Below are positions 44,720-54,582 of a DNA stretch of 64,000 nucleotides, one piece after another. The stretch spans positions 350,396 through 414,395 of the forward strand of contig NZ_BTTW01000008.1 in assembly GCF_036245865.1 (NCBI RefSeq), given 5' to 3'. Below the pieces are notes generated by a model that was given only the letters and a program-made list of their open reading frames with translations, did not search any database and was not told where the DNA came from. Both the position numbers and the translations under genes were made by a program. The DNA is from Corallococcus caeni. GTDB taxonomy: Bacteria > Myxococcota > Myxococcia > Myxococcales > Myxococcaceae. Numbering within the stretch: position 1 is the stretch's first letter; each line of letters begins with the position of its first letter.

Positions 44720-46105
44720 TCACTCGTCCGCCACATCCAGCTCGGCGATGAGTCCTGACTGACTGAACAAGACCTTCCAGCGCAGCGTCTGGTCCTTGCC
44801 GTACACGGCGCGGTAGGTCCGCGTCAGGTGGTCGGCCGAGTCCTCCAGGAGGACCAGGCGGCTCAACCGAGGCATTCCGCCAAGCTGGATGGGCAGCCAC
44901 TCGTTCAGGTCCGCGAGCGCGTCCTTCGCGGCCCCGGTGAAGTGGCGGGCATCCGCCTTGCCCTCGACCAGCGCCGGCAAGAGTTGCTTCAAGGCCTGCG
45001 TCCGCTCCGGCGTAGCGTCGGTGATGCCGGGATCATTCAGTAAGGGAGGGGACGGCAAGTAGAAGTTCGCCACGCCGTGCGCGAGATTGGGGACCAGCTT
45101 CCGCTGGTTCGTCAGCACGACCACGGAAAGCTTGTCGTCCGGGTAGTAGACCGTGTCCGAAAGCGCAGGACCGCCGCTGTGACCCACTTCGGAACGTCCT
45201 CGGTAACGGCCCACGGTCCACCCCACCGCGAAGCTACTGGGCTTGCCGTTGTTGAGTGTGGGAGGCGTCCACATCGCGGAGCGCAGTTCTGGCTTCAAAA
45301 GCTTGTCGCTCATCAGCGCGGCCACGAACCTGGACATGTCCGCGACGGATGAGAACAGCCCACCGGCTGCCAGCGTATAATGCGGATACACGAACCAGTA
45401 TTGCTGCTGGTGGTCGGTGCGCCACTGATAGGTCGCCGACCGCTCAGGAATCACGTCACTGGTCAGGACAATGTCTTCCTCGGTGAGAATGGCATGGTCG
45501 AAGCCACTGTTCGTCATGCCCAGGGGCGTGAAGATGCGGTCGCGCAGGAGTTGCGGGTAGGGCGCACCGCCCACCTTCTCCAGCACGTGGGTGAGGATGA
45601 CGAAGTCGTCCGAACCGTAAGCCGCCTTCTCACCCGGTGCCGACGCGAGCGGGACCTTCTTCGCCGCCTCGACGGCCACCGCGACGCTGGAGACATCGGC
45701 GTTCACCGGCCCGGGCTTCATTCCGGACGTGTGGCTCGCAAGCTGACGAACCGTGATGTCCTTCCAGGCCGGCGGACAGTCGGCGATGTACTGGCAGACG
45801 CGGTCATCCAACTGGAGCTTTCCCTGGCCCACGAAGTCCATCAGCAGTACCGCCGTGAACATCTTGGTGCCAGAGGCAATCTGGAACGCCGTGCGGGTGC
45901 TGGTCGGTGCGTTCCATTCCAGATTCGCCGTGCCGTAGGCCGCGAGCTTGATCACCTTGCCGTCACGGACCACCGCGACTGCCGCGCCAGGGATGTGGTT
46001 GCGAGCCATCTCCGCGCGCAGGAACGCATCCACCTTGTCAGGTGCGCCCCAGGCCAGTTGCGTCCATCCCATGAGGAACAACAGGCACCAACGTTGAGTG
46101 TTCAT
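44720..46105 (-). CDS. exported serine hydrolase, class C beta-lactamase family (copy 2)
   Basis: 461 residues, ATG 46105. Signal peptide (WCLLFLMGWTQLAWG). Catalytic motifs: IASGTKMFTA gives SxxK, a Tyr motif AAYGSDDF (YxS rather than YxN), and GHSGG for the third motif. The C-terminal extension of about 110 residues (LLNDPGITDATPERTQALKQLL on) resembles the lipid-binding-like tail of many such enzymes. Function may be a D-amino-acid peptidase, esterase or transpeptidase. It lies two bases after the stop of a related gene, so the pair is co-transcribed. Confidence 0.88.
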   Translation of the reverse strand: MNTQRWCLLFLMGWTQLAWGAPDKVDAFLRAEMARNHIPGAAVAVVRDGKVIKLAAYGTANLEWNAPTSTRTAFQIASGTKMFTAVLLMDFVGQGKLQLDDRVCQYIADCPPAWKDITVRQLASHTSGMKPGPVNADVSSVAVAVEAAKKVPLASAPGEKAAYGSDDFVILTHVLEKVGGAPYPQLLRDRIFTPLGMTNSGFDHAILTEEDIVLTSDVIPERSATYQWRTDHQQQYWFVYPHYTLAAGGLFSSVADMSRFVAALMSDKLLKPELRSAMWTPPTLNNGKPSSFAVGWTVGRYRGRSEVGHSGGPALSDTVYYPDDKLSVVVLTNQRKLVPNLAHGVANFYLPSPPLLNDPGITDATPERTQALKQLLPALVEGKADARHFTGAAKDALADLNEWLPIQLGGMPRLSRLVLLEDSADHLTRTYRAVYGKDQTLRWKVLFSQSGLIAELDVADE

Positions 46106-46107
46106 GA

Positions 46108-47205
46108 TCAATTCTCTTTGGAGGTGCTCGGAAGCCCGAGAAGCGATTCCGTGAATGCGAAGAGCTTCGAATCATCCGGCCGCAGGTTGCTCAGGATGAT
46201 GACGGTGCGGCCATCGTCGAGGACGCGCCAGGAGACGGTGCGATAGGCGCCGCTCGTCCCGTCGTTCGTCGCGACGGTGTGGGCGGACTGCACCTGGGTC
46301 TCATAGGTCCGGACGCGGCCTCCCAGGGCGTAGGCGGATTCGGGGCGCTCGACGGTCAGCAGCGCCTTCCTGGATGCTGGCGACAGGAGCTTTCCCGAGA
46401 GCACGCCGTGATTCAGTCGCAGCATGTCATCGGCGGTGCTGTAGAACCCGCCACCGGTCACCAGGTAGTTCGGGAGCGTGTAGATGCGACGCTCGACCTT
46501 AGGTTCCAGGGCGCGATACCCCAAGGCAAGGTTCGGAACGTTTCCGGCTTCGCCCGCCGCGATGCCGCTGTCCGCCATGCGCAGAGGCTTGAACACAAGA
46601 CGCTGAGCGAGCTGCGCGTAGGACTGCCCGGAGACGCGCTCCAGGATGGCCTGCACGAGAATCCAGTTCGTGATGTTGTAGTCAAAGCGCGTGCCCGGCG
46701 TGAACACGAGGTCGCCGCTCGCGTACCGCGTCACCGCTTCAGCCTGGGGACGCGTCTCACTCTCGATGCTCGGGTCCTTCTTGAACGCGTCCATGAGCCC
46801 ATTGGGCAGACCGCTGCCATGGCTGATCAGGTGGCGCAGGGTGATCTGCTTCCCCGTGTCCGCGCGGTACTCCGGGAGGTGCGTGAGGATGGGTTCGTCG
46901 AGCGACAGCTTCCCCTCGTCCACAAGGCGCAGGACCACGATGGACGTGAGCCACTTGCTCACGGAACCCACGAAGAAGCGGCTGTTCCGCGTGAGGGGCT
47001 CCTTCGCTTCGGCGTTCGTGACCCCGAACGCCTCCACGTACTCAGCACGCGAGCCCTTGCCAACGAGGATGACGCCGTTGAAATGAGTGTCGGCGGCGAA
47101 CTGCCGGGCTTTTGCTCGGACCCCGTCTTCCGCACGCGCCGACAGCGAGACGCAAAGGCCAGCAAGCAGCCCCAAGGAGGTCATCCTGAAGTGATTCACG
47201 GACAT
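46108..47205 (-). CDS. exported serine hydrolase, class C beta-lactamase family (copy 1)
   Basis: 365 residues; GAGG seven bases before ATG 47205. Signal peptide MTSLGLLAGLCVSLSARA. SxxK is in FFVGSVSKWLTS, YxN in FDYNITNW and a late motif in HTVATNDGTSGAYRT in the place of HxG or KTG. It is shorter than its downstream paralogue and lacks that C-terminal extension. The two probably arose by duplication, but they have diverged a great deal, so different substrates are likely. Periplasmic or cell-surface location. Confidence 0.87.
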   Translation of the reverse strand: MSVNHFRMTSLGLLAGLCVSLSARAEDGVRAKARQFAADTHFNGVILVGKGSRAEYVEAFGVTNAEAKEPLTRNSRFFVGSVSKWLTSIVVLRLVDEGKLSLDEPILTHLPEYRADTGKQITLRHLISHGSGLPNGLMDAFKKDPSIESETRPQAEAVTRYASGDLVFTPGTRFDYNITNWILVQAILERVSGQSYAQLAQRLVFKPLRMADSGIAAGEAGNVPNLALGYRALEPKVERRIYTLPNYLVTGGGFYSTADDMLRLNHGVLSGKLLSPASRKALLTVERPESAYALGGRVRTYETQVQSAHTVATNDGTSGAYRTVSWRVLDDGRTVIILSNLRPDDSKLFAFTESLLGLPSTSKEN

Positions 47206-47324
47206 GAAGTGCCTCGATGGTCGGGCTTGGCCTACGGTCAATTGAATCCCGGATACGTCGGGAGACGAAGCCGATTGCATGAGCGCCGCTCTTGGGGAGT
47301 GTCATGCGTATTGTCGGTGTTGCT

Positions 47325-48068
47325 TCAGCGTCCACCAATCTTCGGGAAACGCTCGTACGCTTTCAGAAGCGCGTCCAGGTGCGCTGGCTTGTCGAGCTCG
47401 AGTGGCGTGTCCGTGAGTTGCACGATCCATCCATTCGTCGGTGTGCGTCGTGCCCGCGAGAGCAGGTCTGCGTCACGCGAAGGGGCCGGAAACCCGAGCG
47501 CACGCGCGGAAGCGTCCGACCAATGGTTCAGCCACCCAAGGCGATGCGGAATCGCAGGAGAGGAGCGCGCATCCGGCGCCATGAGGACCGGAAGGCGTCT
47601 CGGTGGAGATGGAGGCCCGTCCAATGTGGGGGCTGTCTGCTCAGCAATGTCTGCTGCCGCTGCGAACGGCGTCAAGTCTCCCCACCGGGCATCGGAAGTC
47701 TCCGCTACAGCCGCCAATACAGCCTCTGCCAGGCCAATCACAGTGGCATTCAGGGGAAGTCTCATATGCACTTCAAGCTGAGGCTTGCCTCCAGGGCCGT
47801 CCGGATTCTCCAGCCCGTAGAGCGTCACAGGCGTCTGATCGTCGTCGTTACAGAGGAACGGCAGCCCGCCGTCCGTCGTGTTGGCCGCGACCCAGTCATC
47901 ACGGTGCTTCAGGGGGATGAGCTCTCCCTTTTCAGAAGTCGTCCATGCCAGCCTTAAGCCAGGAAGGGCATGCTCCACGCCATGAACAATGGCGAGAGGC
48001 CGCTTGTCGGCGAGGGTCAGCGCGGGTGCGTAGACAATGAGGCTCAAGAAGTCCTGCGCGGAGGGCAT
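47325..48068 (-). CDS. DUF5953-like protein, putative immunity protein
   Basis: 247 residues from ATG 48068, overlapping the upstream toxin-like gene by 25 bases. No signal peptide, so cytoplasmic. Recognised as like DUF5953 from FLSLIVYAPALTLADKRPLAIVHGVEHALPGLRLAWT and NDDDQTPVTLYGLENPDG, a set I associate with myxobacterial proteins. Position directly after and overlapping a nuclease-like lipoprotein gene fits an immunity protein that protects the producer. This function is inferred from the pairing. Confidence 0.65.
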   Translation of the reverse strand: MPSAQDFLSLIVYAPALTLADKRPLAIVHGVEHALPGLRLAWTTSEKGELIPLKHRDDWVAANTTDGGLPFLCNDDDQTPVTLYGLENPDGPGGKPQLEVHMRLPLNATVIGLAEAVLAAVAETSDARWGDLTPFAAAADIAEQTAPTLDGPPSPPRRLPVLMAPDARSSPAIPHRLGWLNHWSDASARALGFPAPSRDADLLSRARRTPTNGWIVQLTDTPLELDKPAHLDALLKAYERFPKIGGR

Positions 48069-48979
48069 TTCAACACCAGTCCATGAGAACGACCTTGAGC
48101 CTTGCTGTCTGCTCGAAGCAGCGCTTGTTTGTGGGCCTTGCTACGAACGCCAATGACGAACTCGTATCCGCAGGCCGTGGCCAGGGCTTGTTCGCGGCGC
48201 AGTTCCGGGAGCTTCATCTTCACGAAGAAGTCCTGTGACCGGAGCGGTTGCTTTTCGAAGTCGTCTGTTTTTACTTCCCACAGCGTTCGTGTCGCCGGCA
48301 CCAAGGCATCGAAGTATTTTCCGTTGACGAGCACATTCAGGCCACGGAACGCGTTGCCTCGAACGTCGTTGGCGCACTGGTTGTGGGGTTCATTCCCTCC
48401 TCGGGGAGGGCCCGGAACCGGTCTGCATTCCGGACGGCGCTCGTACTCCGGTGACTCTGGCGGCGCCGGGGGAAACACGTCCTGCGGTGACGGTGCTGGC
48501 TTGGGACCTCGGTGAGCCGAGGAGGCAGGCAGAACGGGCTTCGTTCGAGGCTCGACCACTTCCTCCGCGGGCCAGCTCCCCTTCAACTCATAGTCAGCGA
48601 GCGCTTCCTCGATGGCGACCGCAACCACCAGCGCACCAATGACAACGACGGCGCCCACGGCAATTTCCGGAGCTGCCAGGACACAGACGCCGATGCCCAT
48701 TGCGGCGGCCCCGGCCGAGGCCACTGCGCACCGTCCTGAGGGATCATTGAATCGGATCCGGTCATGGTCGAGCGCCGGAAAGCACCTCTCGACAAGCTCA
48801 GACCATGGCTGGGAAGCCTCCCGAACAGCACAGCGCCCGTCATCCGTCCACGGTAGCGCCGCTGCTCGCTGGAGGTTGGTGAGCCTCGGGGTCCGGGATA
48901 CATGCAGTCCCGTGCTCGGTGCTGACGTGGCGCACGCGGAGAGAAAAAGCAAAAGCGCAGCACAAGCCCGCAGTCGCAT
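48044..48979 (-). CDS. lipoprotein with C-terminal nuclease-like domain (SitA-like toxin candidate)
   Basis: 311 residues from ATG 48979 (AAGGA eight bases upstream). Lipoprotein signal MRLRACAALLLFLSAC. A conserved-looking N-terminal module (WTDDGRCAVREASQPWSELVERCF) and a hydrophobic region at about 82-125 (VCVLAAPEIAVGAVVVIGALVVAVAIEEAL) precede a Pro-rich linker. The C-terminal domain (GNAFRGLNVLVNGKYFDALVP, then TLWEVKTDDF and LREQ-like helices) contains D and E-x-K spaced as in PD-(D/E)xK nucleases. This is like the DUF6310/SitA type of polymorphic toxin moved between cells by outer-membrane exchange. The neighbour looks like its immunity protein. Confidence 0.65.
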   Translation of the reverse strand: MRLRACAALLLFLSACATSAPSTGLHVSRTPRLTNLQRAAALPWTDDGRCAVREASQPWSELVERCFPALDHDRIRFNDPSGRCAVASAGAAAMGIGVCVLAAPEIAVGAVVVIGALVVAVAIEEALADYELKGSWPAEEVVEPRTKPVLPASSAHRGPKPAPSPQDVFPPAPPESPEYERRPECRPVPGPPRGGNEPHNQCANDVRGNAFRGLNVLVNGKYFDALVPATRTLWEVKTDDFEKQPLRSQDFFVKMKLPELRREQALATACGYEFVIGVRSKAHKQALLRADSKAQGRSHGLVLKCPPRRTS

Positions 48980-49085
48980 GGCGACCATCCTTCCGGCGAG
49001 CTGGTGGCTCGCGTGTCACTGCTAACTGAGTCGGGCTGGAGCAGCTCCGGACGCCGGCCCGGAGCTGTCTCGAATCAGAGGCGCT

Positions 49086-50612
49086 TCAGGCAGTCGCTGA
49101 CCGCACCGCCTCGCGGATCGCCCCGGACTCAACCAGCGCAGTGACGGCCGTGATGTCGTGATGCAGCTCGCGGTCCCGATCCATGTGCGGAACCTTGCTG
49201 CGCACCAACTCGTACGCCGCCAGGACGCCCTTGCCAGGCTTCACCGGCTGACGGAAGTCCAGCGCCTGCGCCGCGACCAGCACCTCAATCGCCAGACACG
49301 AACGCGCGAACTCCGACACCTGACGGCCCTTCAGCGCAGCCGTCATGCCCATGGACACGTGGTCCTCGCGGCCCGCGGAGGAGGGGATGGAGTCCACGGA
49401 GGCCGGGTGGCTCAGGATGCGCGACTCCGCCACCAGGGCCGCCGCGGTCACCTGGGCGATCATGAACCCGCTGTTCAAGCCGCTGTTCTTCGCGAGGAAC
49501 GCGGGCAGACCCGACAGGCTCGGGTTCACCATCTGCTCCACGCGGCGCTCGGAGATGCTCGACAGCTGCGTCAGGGACATGGCCACCACATCCATTGCCA
49601 GCGAGATGGGCTGACCGTGGAAGTTGCCTCCGGAGATGATGTTCCCCGTGTCCACGAACACCAGCGGGTTGTCCGTCCCGCTGTTCACCTCCACCTCCAG
49701 GATGCGCCTTGCGAAGGCCAATCCCTCACGCGCGGAGCCGTGCACCTGCGGGATGCACCGGAGGCTGTAGGGATCCTGCACCTTGCTGCAGTTGACGTGC
49801 GTCTCCACCAGCTCGCTGCCCTTCAGAATCCGGCGCAGGTGCTCCGCCACCGCCTTCTGGCCCGCGTGCGGACGCACCGCGTGGATCTCCGGCAGGAACG
49901 GCTTGTGGCTGCCCAGCAGGCCCTCCACCGTCATTGCTCCCGCGATGTCCGCCACGTCCGCCAGCATTTCCGCTCGCAGCTGCGTCAGCGTGCCCACCGC
50001 GCACATCGCCTGCGTGCCGTTGATCAGCGTCAGGCCTTCCTTCGCCTCCAGCACCACCGGCTTCAGGCCCGCCTTCTCCAGCGCCTGCTTCGACGGCATC
50101 CGCACGCCCTCGAAGAACGCCTCGCCCTCGCCAATCAGCACCAGCGCCAGGTGCGCCAGCGGGGCCAGGTCTCCGGACGCGCCCACGCTTCCCCGCTCGG
50201 GGACCACCGGCACCACGTCCCGGTTCAACATGTCGATGGCCAGGCTCAGCGTCTCCATCCGGATGCCGCTGAAGCCCTTCGCCAGCACGTTGGCCCGGAG
50301 GAGCAGCAGCACTCGCGCTTCCGGCAGGGGCAGCGGATTCCCCACGCCACAGGCGTGCGACAGGATGAGGTTGCGCTGCAGGTCGCGCAGGTCCTTCCGG
50401 TCGATCCGCACCTCCGCCAGCGTGCCGAAGCCCGTGTTGATGCCGTACGACGGCGTGTCCCCCGCCGCCACCCGGTCCACCAACGTCCGGGAGGCCTGCA
50501 CCCGCTGCGCGGCTTCGGGCGCGAGCTCCACCGTGACTTCGTGGCGGGAGACCTGGAGGATCTCCTCCAGCTTCAGGGTGTCACCATCGATGAGGAGGCG
50601 GGAGCGGGACAT
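49086..50612 (-). CDS. hutH: histidine ammonia-lyase
   Basis: 508 residues; GGAG nine bases before ATG 50612. The MIO-forming ASG triad lies in [16 protein letters not shown]. Other family features are [52 protein letters not shown] and [11 protein letters not shown]. It deaminates histidine to trans-urocanate, the first step of histidine degradation. No hutU, hutI or hutG lies beside it, so the rest of the pathway is elsewhere. Divergent from lysC. Confidence 0.96.
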   Translation of the reverse strand: MSRSRLLIDGDTLKLEEILQVSRHEVTVELAPEAAQRVQASRTLVDRVAAGDTPSYGINTGFGTLAEVRIDRKDLRDLQRNLILSHACGVGNPLPLPEARVLLLLRANVLAKGFSGIRMETLSLAIDMLNRDVVPVVPERGSVGASGDLAPLAHLALVLIGEGEAFFEGVRMPSKQALEKAGLKPVVLEAKEGLTLINGTQAMCAVGTLTQLRAEMLADVADIAGAMTVEGLLGSHKPFLPEIHAVRPHAGQKAVAEHLRRILKGSELVETHVNCSKVQDPYSLRCIPQVHGSAREGLAFARRILEVEVNSGTDNPLVFVDTGNIISGGNFHGQPISLAMDVVAMSLTQLSSISERRVEQMVNPSLSGLPAFLAKNSGLNSGFMIAQVTAAALVAESRILSHPASVDSIPSSAGREDHVSMGMTAALKGRQVSEFARSCLAIEVLVAAQALDFRQPVKPGKGVLAAYELVRSKVPHMDRDRELHHDITAVTALVESGAIREAVRSATA

Positions 50613-50756
50613 GTCTTGGTACTCCAGGAATGCGGCTTGAAGTCGTTGGGCCACGAACGCTAGCGGATTCGCGGCAGGCAGGTTGAGGGCCCTTTACACC
50701 CGGGGCCCGGCGCCCATATAGCCTGCGCGCGTCCGTGCAGGGAGGTCGCAAGCCCC

Positions 50757-52030
<1,274 letters not shown>

Positions 52031-52034
<4 letters not shown>

Positions 52035-52453
52035 GGCGGTTCGGGCGCACGTCCGCGCTCGCGGCGCTGTCGCTGGGGCTGCTCGCCCTGGGCTTCACGG
52101 CCCGGGCGCGGTGGCCGGACTCGCGGCCTTCGCTCGACTGCCCGCCGGAGGCCGTGCGCCTGGACCCGGCGGGGCTCGCCACGTGCGGCCCGGGGACGGT
52201 GCCCACGGGGAGCCAGGCGCTCGCGCTGGGGCTCAAGCTGGACCTGAACGCGGCCTCCGAGTCCGAGCTGGCCCTGTTGCCCGGGGTAGGCCGCGACCTG
52301 GCCAAACGGCTGGTGTCCGCCCGCGAGGCGCAGGGCCGGTTCGTGAGCTGGGAGAACGTGGACGCCGTGCCCGGCGTGGGCGCTGCCAAGTTGGAGACCC
52401 TCCGGGCAGCCACGGTGCTGGACCCGGCGGCGGCCAATGGGAGCGTGTGGTAA
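52031..52453 (+). CDS. ComEA-like helix-hairpin-helix protein, probable CTG start
   Basis: 140 residues if started at CTG 52031; a GTG at 52154 would give only 99. The upstream frame is open and reads [21 protein letters not shown], a clear signal/anchor helix, yet it contains no ATG, GTG or TTG. CTG 52031 overlaps the lysC stop (CTGA) and has AAGGGG eight bases upstream, so it is the best start. The C-terminal domain is (HhH)2: [26 protein letters not shown] and [21 protein letters not shown]. ComEA binds DNA in the periplasm during natural uptake; here it may be that or another DNA-binding envelope protein. Confidence 0.75.
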
Positions 52454-52462
52454 GGACGGCCG

Positions 52463-54427
52463 GTGCAGATCGCCTGCCCGCAATGCTCGATGCAGTACGT
52501 GCTGGATGCCCGACTCCTGCCGCCTGGCGGCGCTTCGGTGCAGTGCACGCGGTGTGGCCATGTGTTCAAGGCCTCGCCCACTGGCGTCATGGCTCCCGCG
52601 CCGAAGATTCCTCCGGCGGGTGGGGGAGACCGTACGGGGGCGCCGTCGTCCACGCAGATCTTCGGCGGTGAGAGCGGCGCCAACCTGAAATCCACGAACC
52701 TGTTCGCGGGTTCCACCACGGCGTCCGGTTCCTTCGTTCCGCAGCCGACGCCGCCTTCGGGCGCGGTGTCCTCGTCGGGCGTGATTCCTCCGCCTCCGTC
52801 CGTCGCGCCGGTGTCCGGCACGCAGCCTCCGGCGATGGGCACCACGCGTGCCTTTGGCGCGGTGGGGCCCGGCATGGGGGCTCCTCCCGCGGCGGCGACG
52901 GGGCAGGGCGCGGCTCCTGTCGGGACCACGCGCGCGTTCGGAGCCGTCTCCGCGTCGTCCTCGGGTTCGTTCCGTCTCTCGGAGCCTGGGGCTTCGGCGG
53001 CGGGGAACTCGACGCGTGCGTTCGGCGCGGTGCAGGGCCCTCCGGCTCCGGGTGCCTCCGAGGTGAGCAGTGGACCGACGCGTGCGTTCGGCGCGGTCTC
53101 CGGACCCGCGGCCGCGTCCCCCGGTGGGGTTGAACCAGGGGGCTCGACGCAGGCGTTCGGGGCGGTGGCCGGCCCTTCGGAGTCCTCCGCGCCCCGTTCC
53201 CGGTCCTTCGAGAACATCTCGCCCTCGGACGACACGGGGAGTCCACCCTGGTCGGCCGCTGGCGCCTCGCGCTCCAAGCTCGTTCCGGAAGGCCACGGCG
53301 ACGCGCCCTGGGCAACGGGCGCGCCGACCGCGACCGTCTCCCTGCCCGACGACGACGCACCCTTCGCTCGCACGGAGCCCTCCAGGGCCGCGCCAGCGCC
53401 TTCCGGCGGCGCATCGCTGCTCGGGAGTGGGCTGGACCGGCCCCTTCCTTCGCGCAAGCCCTCCAGCGACCTGCCTCCGGAGCTGCTCGGGGCCTCCCGC
53501 ACCGGCTCCGTGGTGATCGAGGACGGCGACCGGCGGTCCTCCACGCTGAGCCGGGTGCTCCTCGTGCTCGCGGTGCTCGCGGGCATCGCCCTGGCCGGGT
53601 ACCTGGCGTATCCCGCCTTCCGCGACCGCAATGCCGCCATGCCGGCGGAGGCCGTGGACAAGAAGGAAGCCGCCGTCAAGTCACTGCGCCGTGATGACGC
53701 TGCGTCGCGCGAGCAGGCCATCCAGGACCTCAAGGCCCTGGCCACCGCCCACCCGAAGTACGCCGAGGTCCAGGCCGAGCTGGCCGTGGCCTACACGCTC
53801 CAGCTGAGCGACCTGCACGCGGAGTTCGACCAGCTGCGCCTCCAGGCGGAGCTGCTCAAGCGGCAGTTCGACGAGGTGAACTCCGCGAGGTCGTCGCCCG
53901 GTTGGATGGGGCAGGCGAACGCCCTCCGCGCGGAGATGAGCGAGGCCGAGCGCGCCATGAGTCCGCTGCGCACGACCATCGCCGAGCGGCGCAAGGGGCT
54001 CGACGCGCTGGTGGAGAGCCTTCGGGCCGCGCCGGACGTGGAGCCCGCCGCGACCGTCGCCGCGCGCCTCAAGGCCCAGTCCCTCTACGCCGCGGTGACG
54101 GGCGCCTCCAACGCGCTGGGCCTCGCGGAGCGCCTGCGCCAGGCGGAGCTCACGCCGTCCTGGAGCGTCGTGGCCCGCGCCGAGTTCGCCCTCAGCTCCG
54201 GCTCTCCCGCCGCCACCCTCCAGGCCGTCTCCAAGGAGCTGGTCGCGCTGCGCACCCAGGACCGGACCTTCCTGCGGCCCTACTTCCTGGGCGCCCGGCT
54301 GGCGCTCCGCCAGAACGACCCGGACACGGCCCGGAACCTGCTGAACGAGCTGCTGGCGCTCAATCCCAAGCACGAGCTGGCGAAGCGCACGCTCGCCCAG
54401 CTCCCCGCCGCTGGCGCCACGCCCTGA
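52463..54427 (+). CDS. MJ0042-type zinc-ribbon protein with TRAFGAV repeats and a TM helix
   Basis: 654 residues from GTG 52463, ten bases after the ComEA-like gene. Residues 1-37 are a zinc ribbon (CPQCSMQYVLDARLLPPGGASVQCTRCGHVF). The next 320 residues are Pro/Ser/Gly-rich with five repeats ending in TRAFGAV or TQAFGAV. One transmembrane helix at about 355-378 (VLLVLAVLAGIALAGYLAYPAF) leads to a coiled-coil and TPR-like domain. The plan resembles zinc-ribbon membrane proteins of myxobacterial gliding and cell-polarity systems, but no specific family is recognised. The ribbon end is cytoplasmic if the TM is a single pass. Confidence 0.78.
   Translation: MQIACPQCSMQYVLDARLLPPGGASVQCTRCGHVFKASPTGVMAPAPKIPPAGGGDRTGAPSSTQIFGGESGANLKSTNLFAGSTTASGSFVPQPTPPSGAVSSSGVIPPPPSVAPVSGTQPPAMGTTRAFGAVGPGMGAPPAAATGQGAAPVGTTRAFGAVSASSSGSFRLSEPGASAAGNSTRAFGAVQGPPAPGASEVSSGPTRAFGAVSGPAAASPGGVEPGGSTQAFGAVAGPSESSAPRSRSFENISPSDDTGSPPWSAAGASRSKLVPEGHGDAPWATGAPTATVSLPDDDAPFARTEPSRAAPAPSGGASLLGSGLDRPLPSRKPSSDLPPELLGASRTGSVVIEDGDRRSSTLSRVLLVLAVLAGIALAGYLAYPAFRDRNAAMPAEAVDKKEAAVKSLRRDDAASREQAIQDLKALATAHPKYAEVQAELAVAYTLQLSDLHAEFDQLRLQAELLKRQFDEVNSARSSPGWMGQANALRAEMSEAERAMSPLRTTIAERRKGLDALVESLRAAPDVEPAATVAARLKAQSLYAAVTGASNALGLAERLRQAELTPSWSVVARAEFALSSGSPAATLQAVSKELVALRTQDRTFLRPYFLGARLALRQNDPDTARNLLNELLALNPKHELAKRTLAQLPAAGATP
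52838..53166 (+). repeat. five in-frame TRAFGAV repeats
   Basis: Within the zinc-ribbon gene, T-[RQ]-AFGAV recurs five times about 20-30 residues apart in a disordered linker (TTRAFGAV, TTRAFGAV, STRAFGAV, PTRAFGAV, STQAFGAV). Regular short motifs in a disordered cytoplasmic linker suggest docking sites for a partner protein. Confidence 0.75.
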
Positions 54428-54582
54428 AGCGTTGACCGGATCACCTCCGTCTCACCCTGGAGAAACTCCAGTCCTCCCCAGGGGCTCGCTGGCTCTCTCG
54501 CCCTGAAGTCCCTCTGAACGTCCAGGCACGCGCCTTGCTTTGTCCACGGGCGTCGAGGACTCGGGGTTGGGAGGGTGGGTCG

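Noticed and set aside
54458-54472. CTGGAG-AAA-CTCCAG hairpin after the zinc-ribbon gene as a terminator
   Set aside because: Only six base pairs and no T-run; too weak to call.
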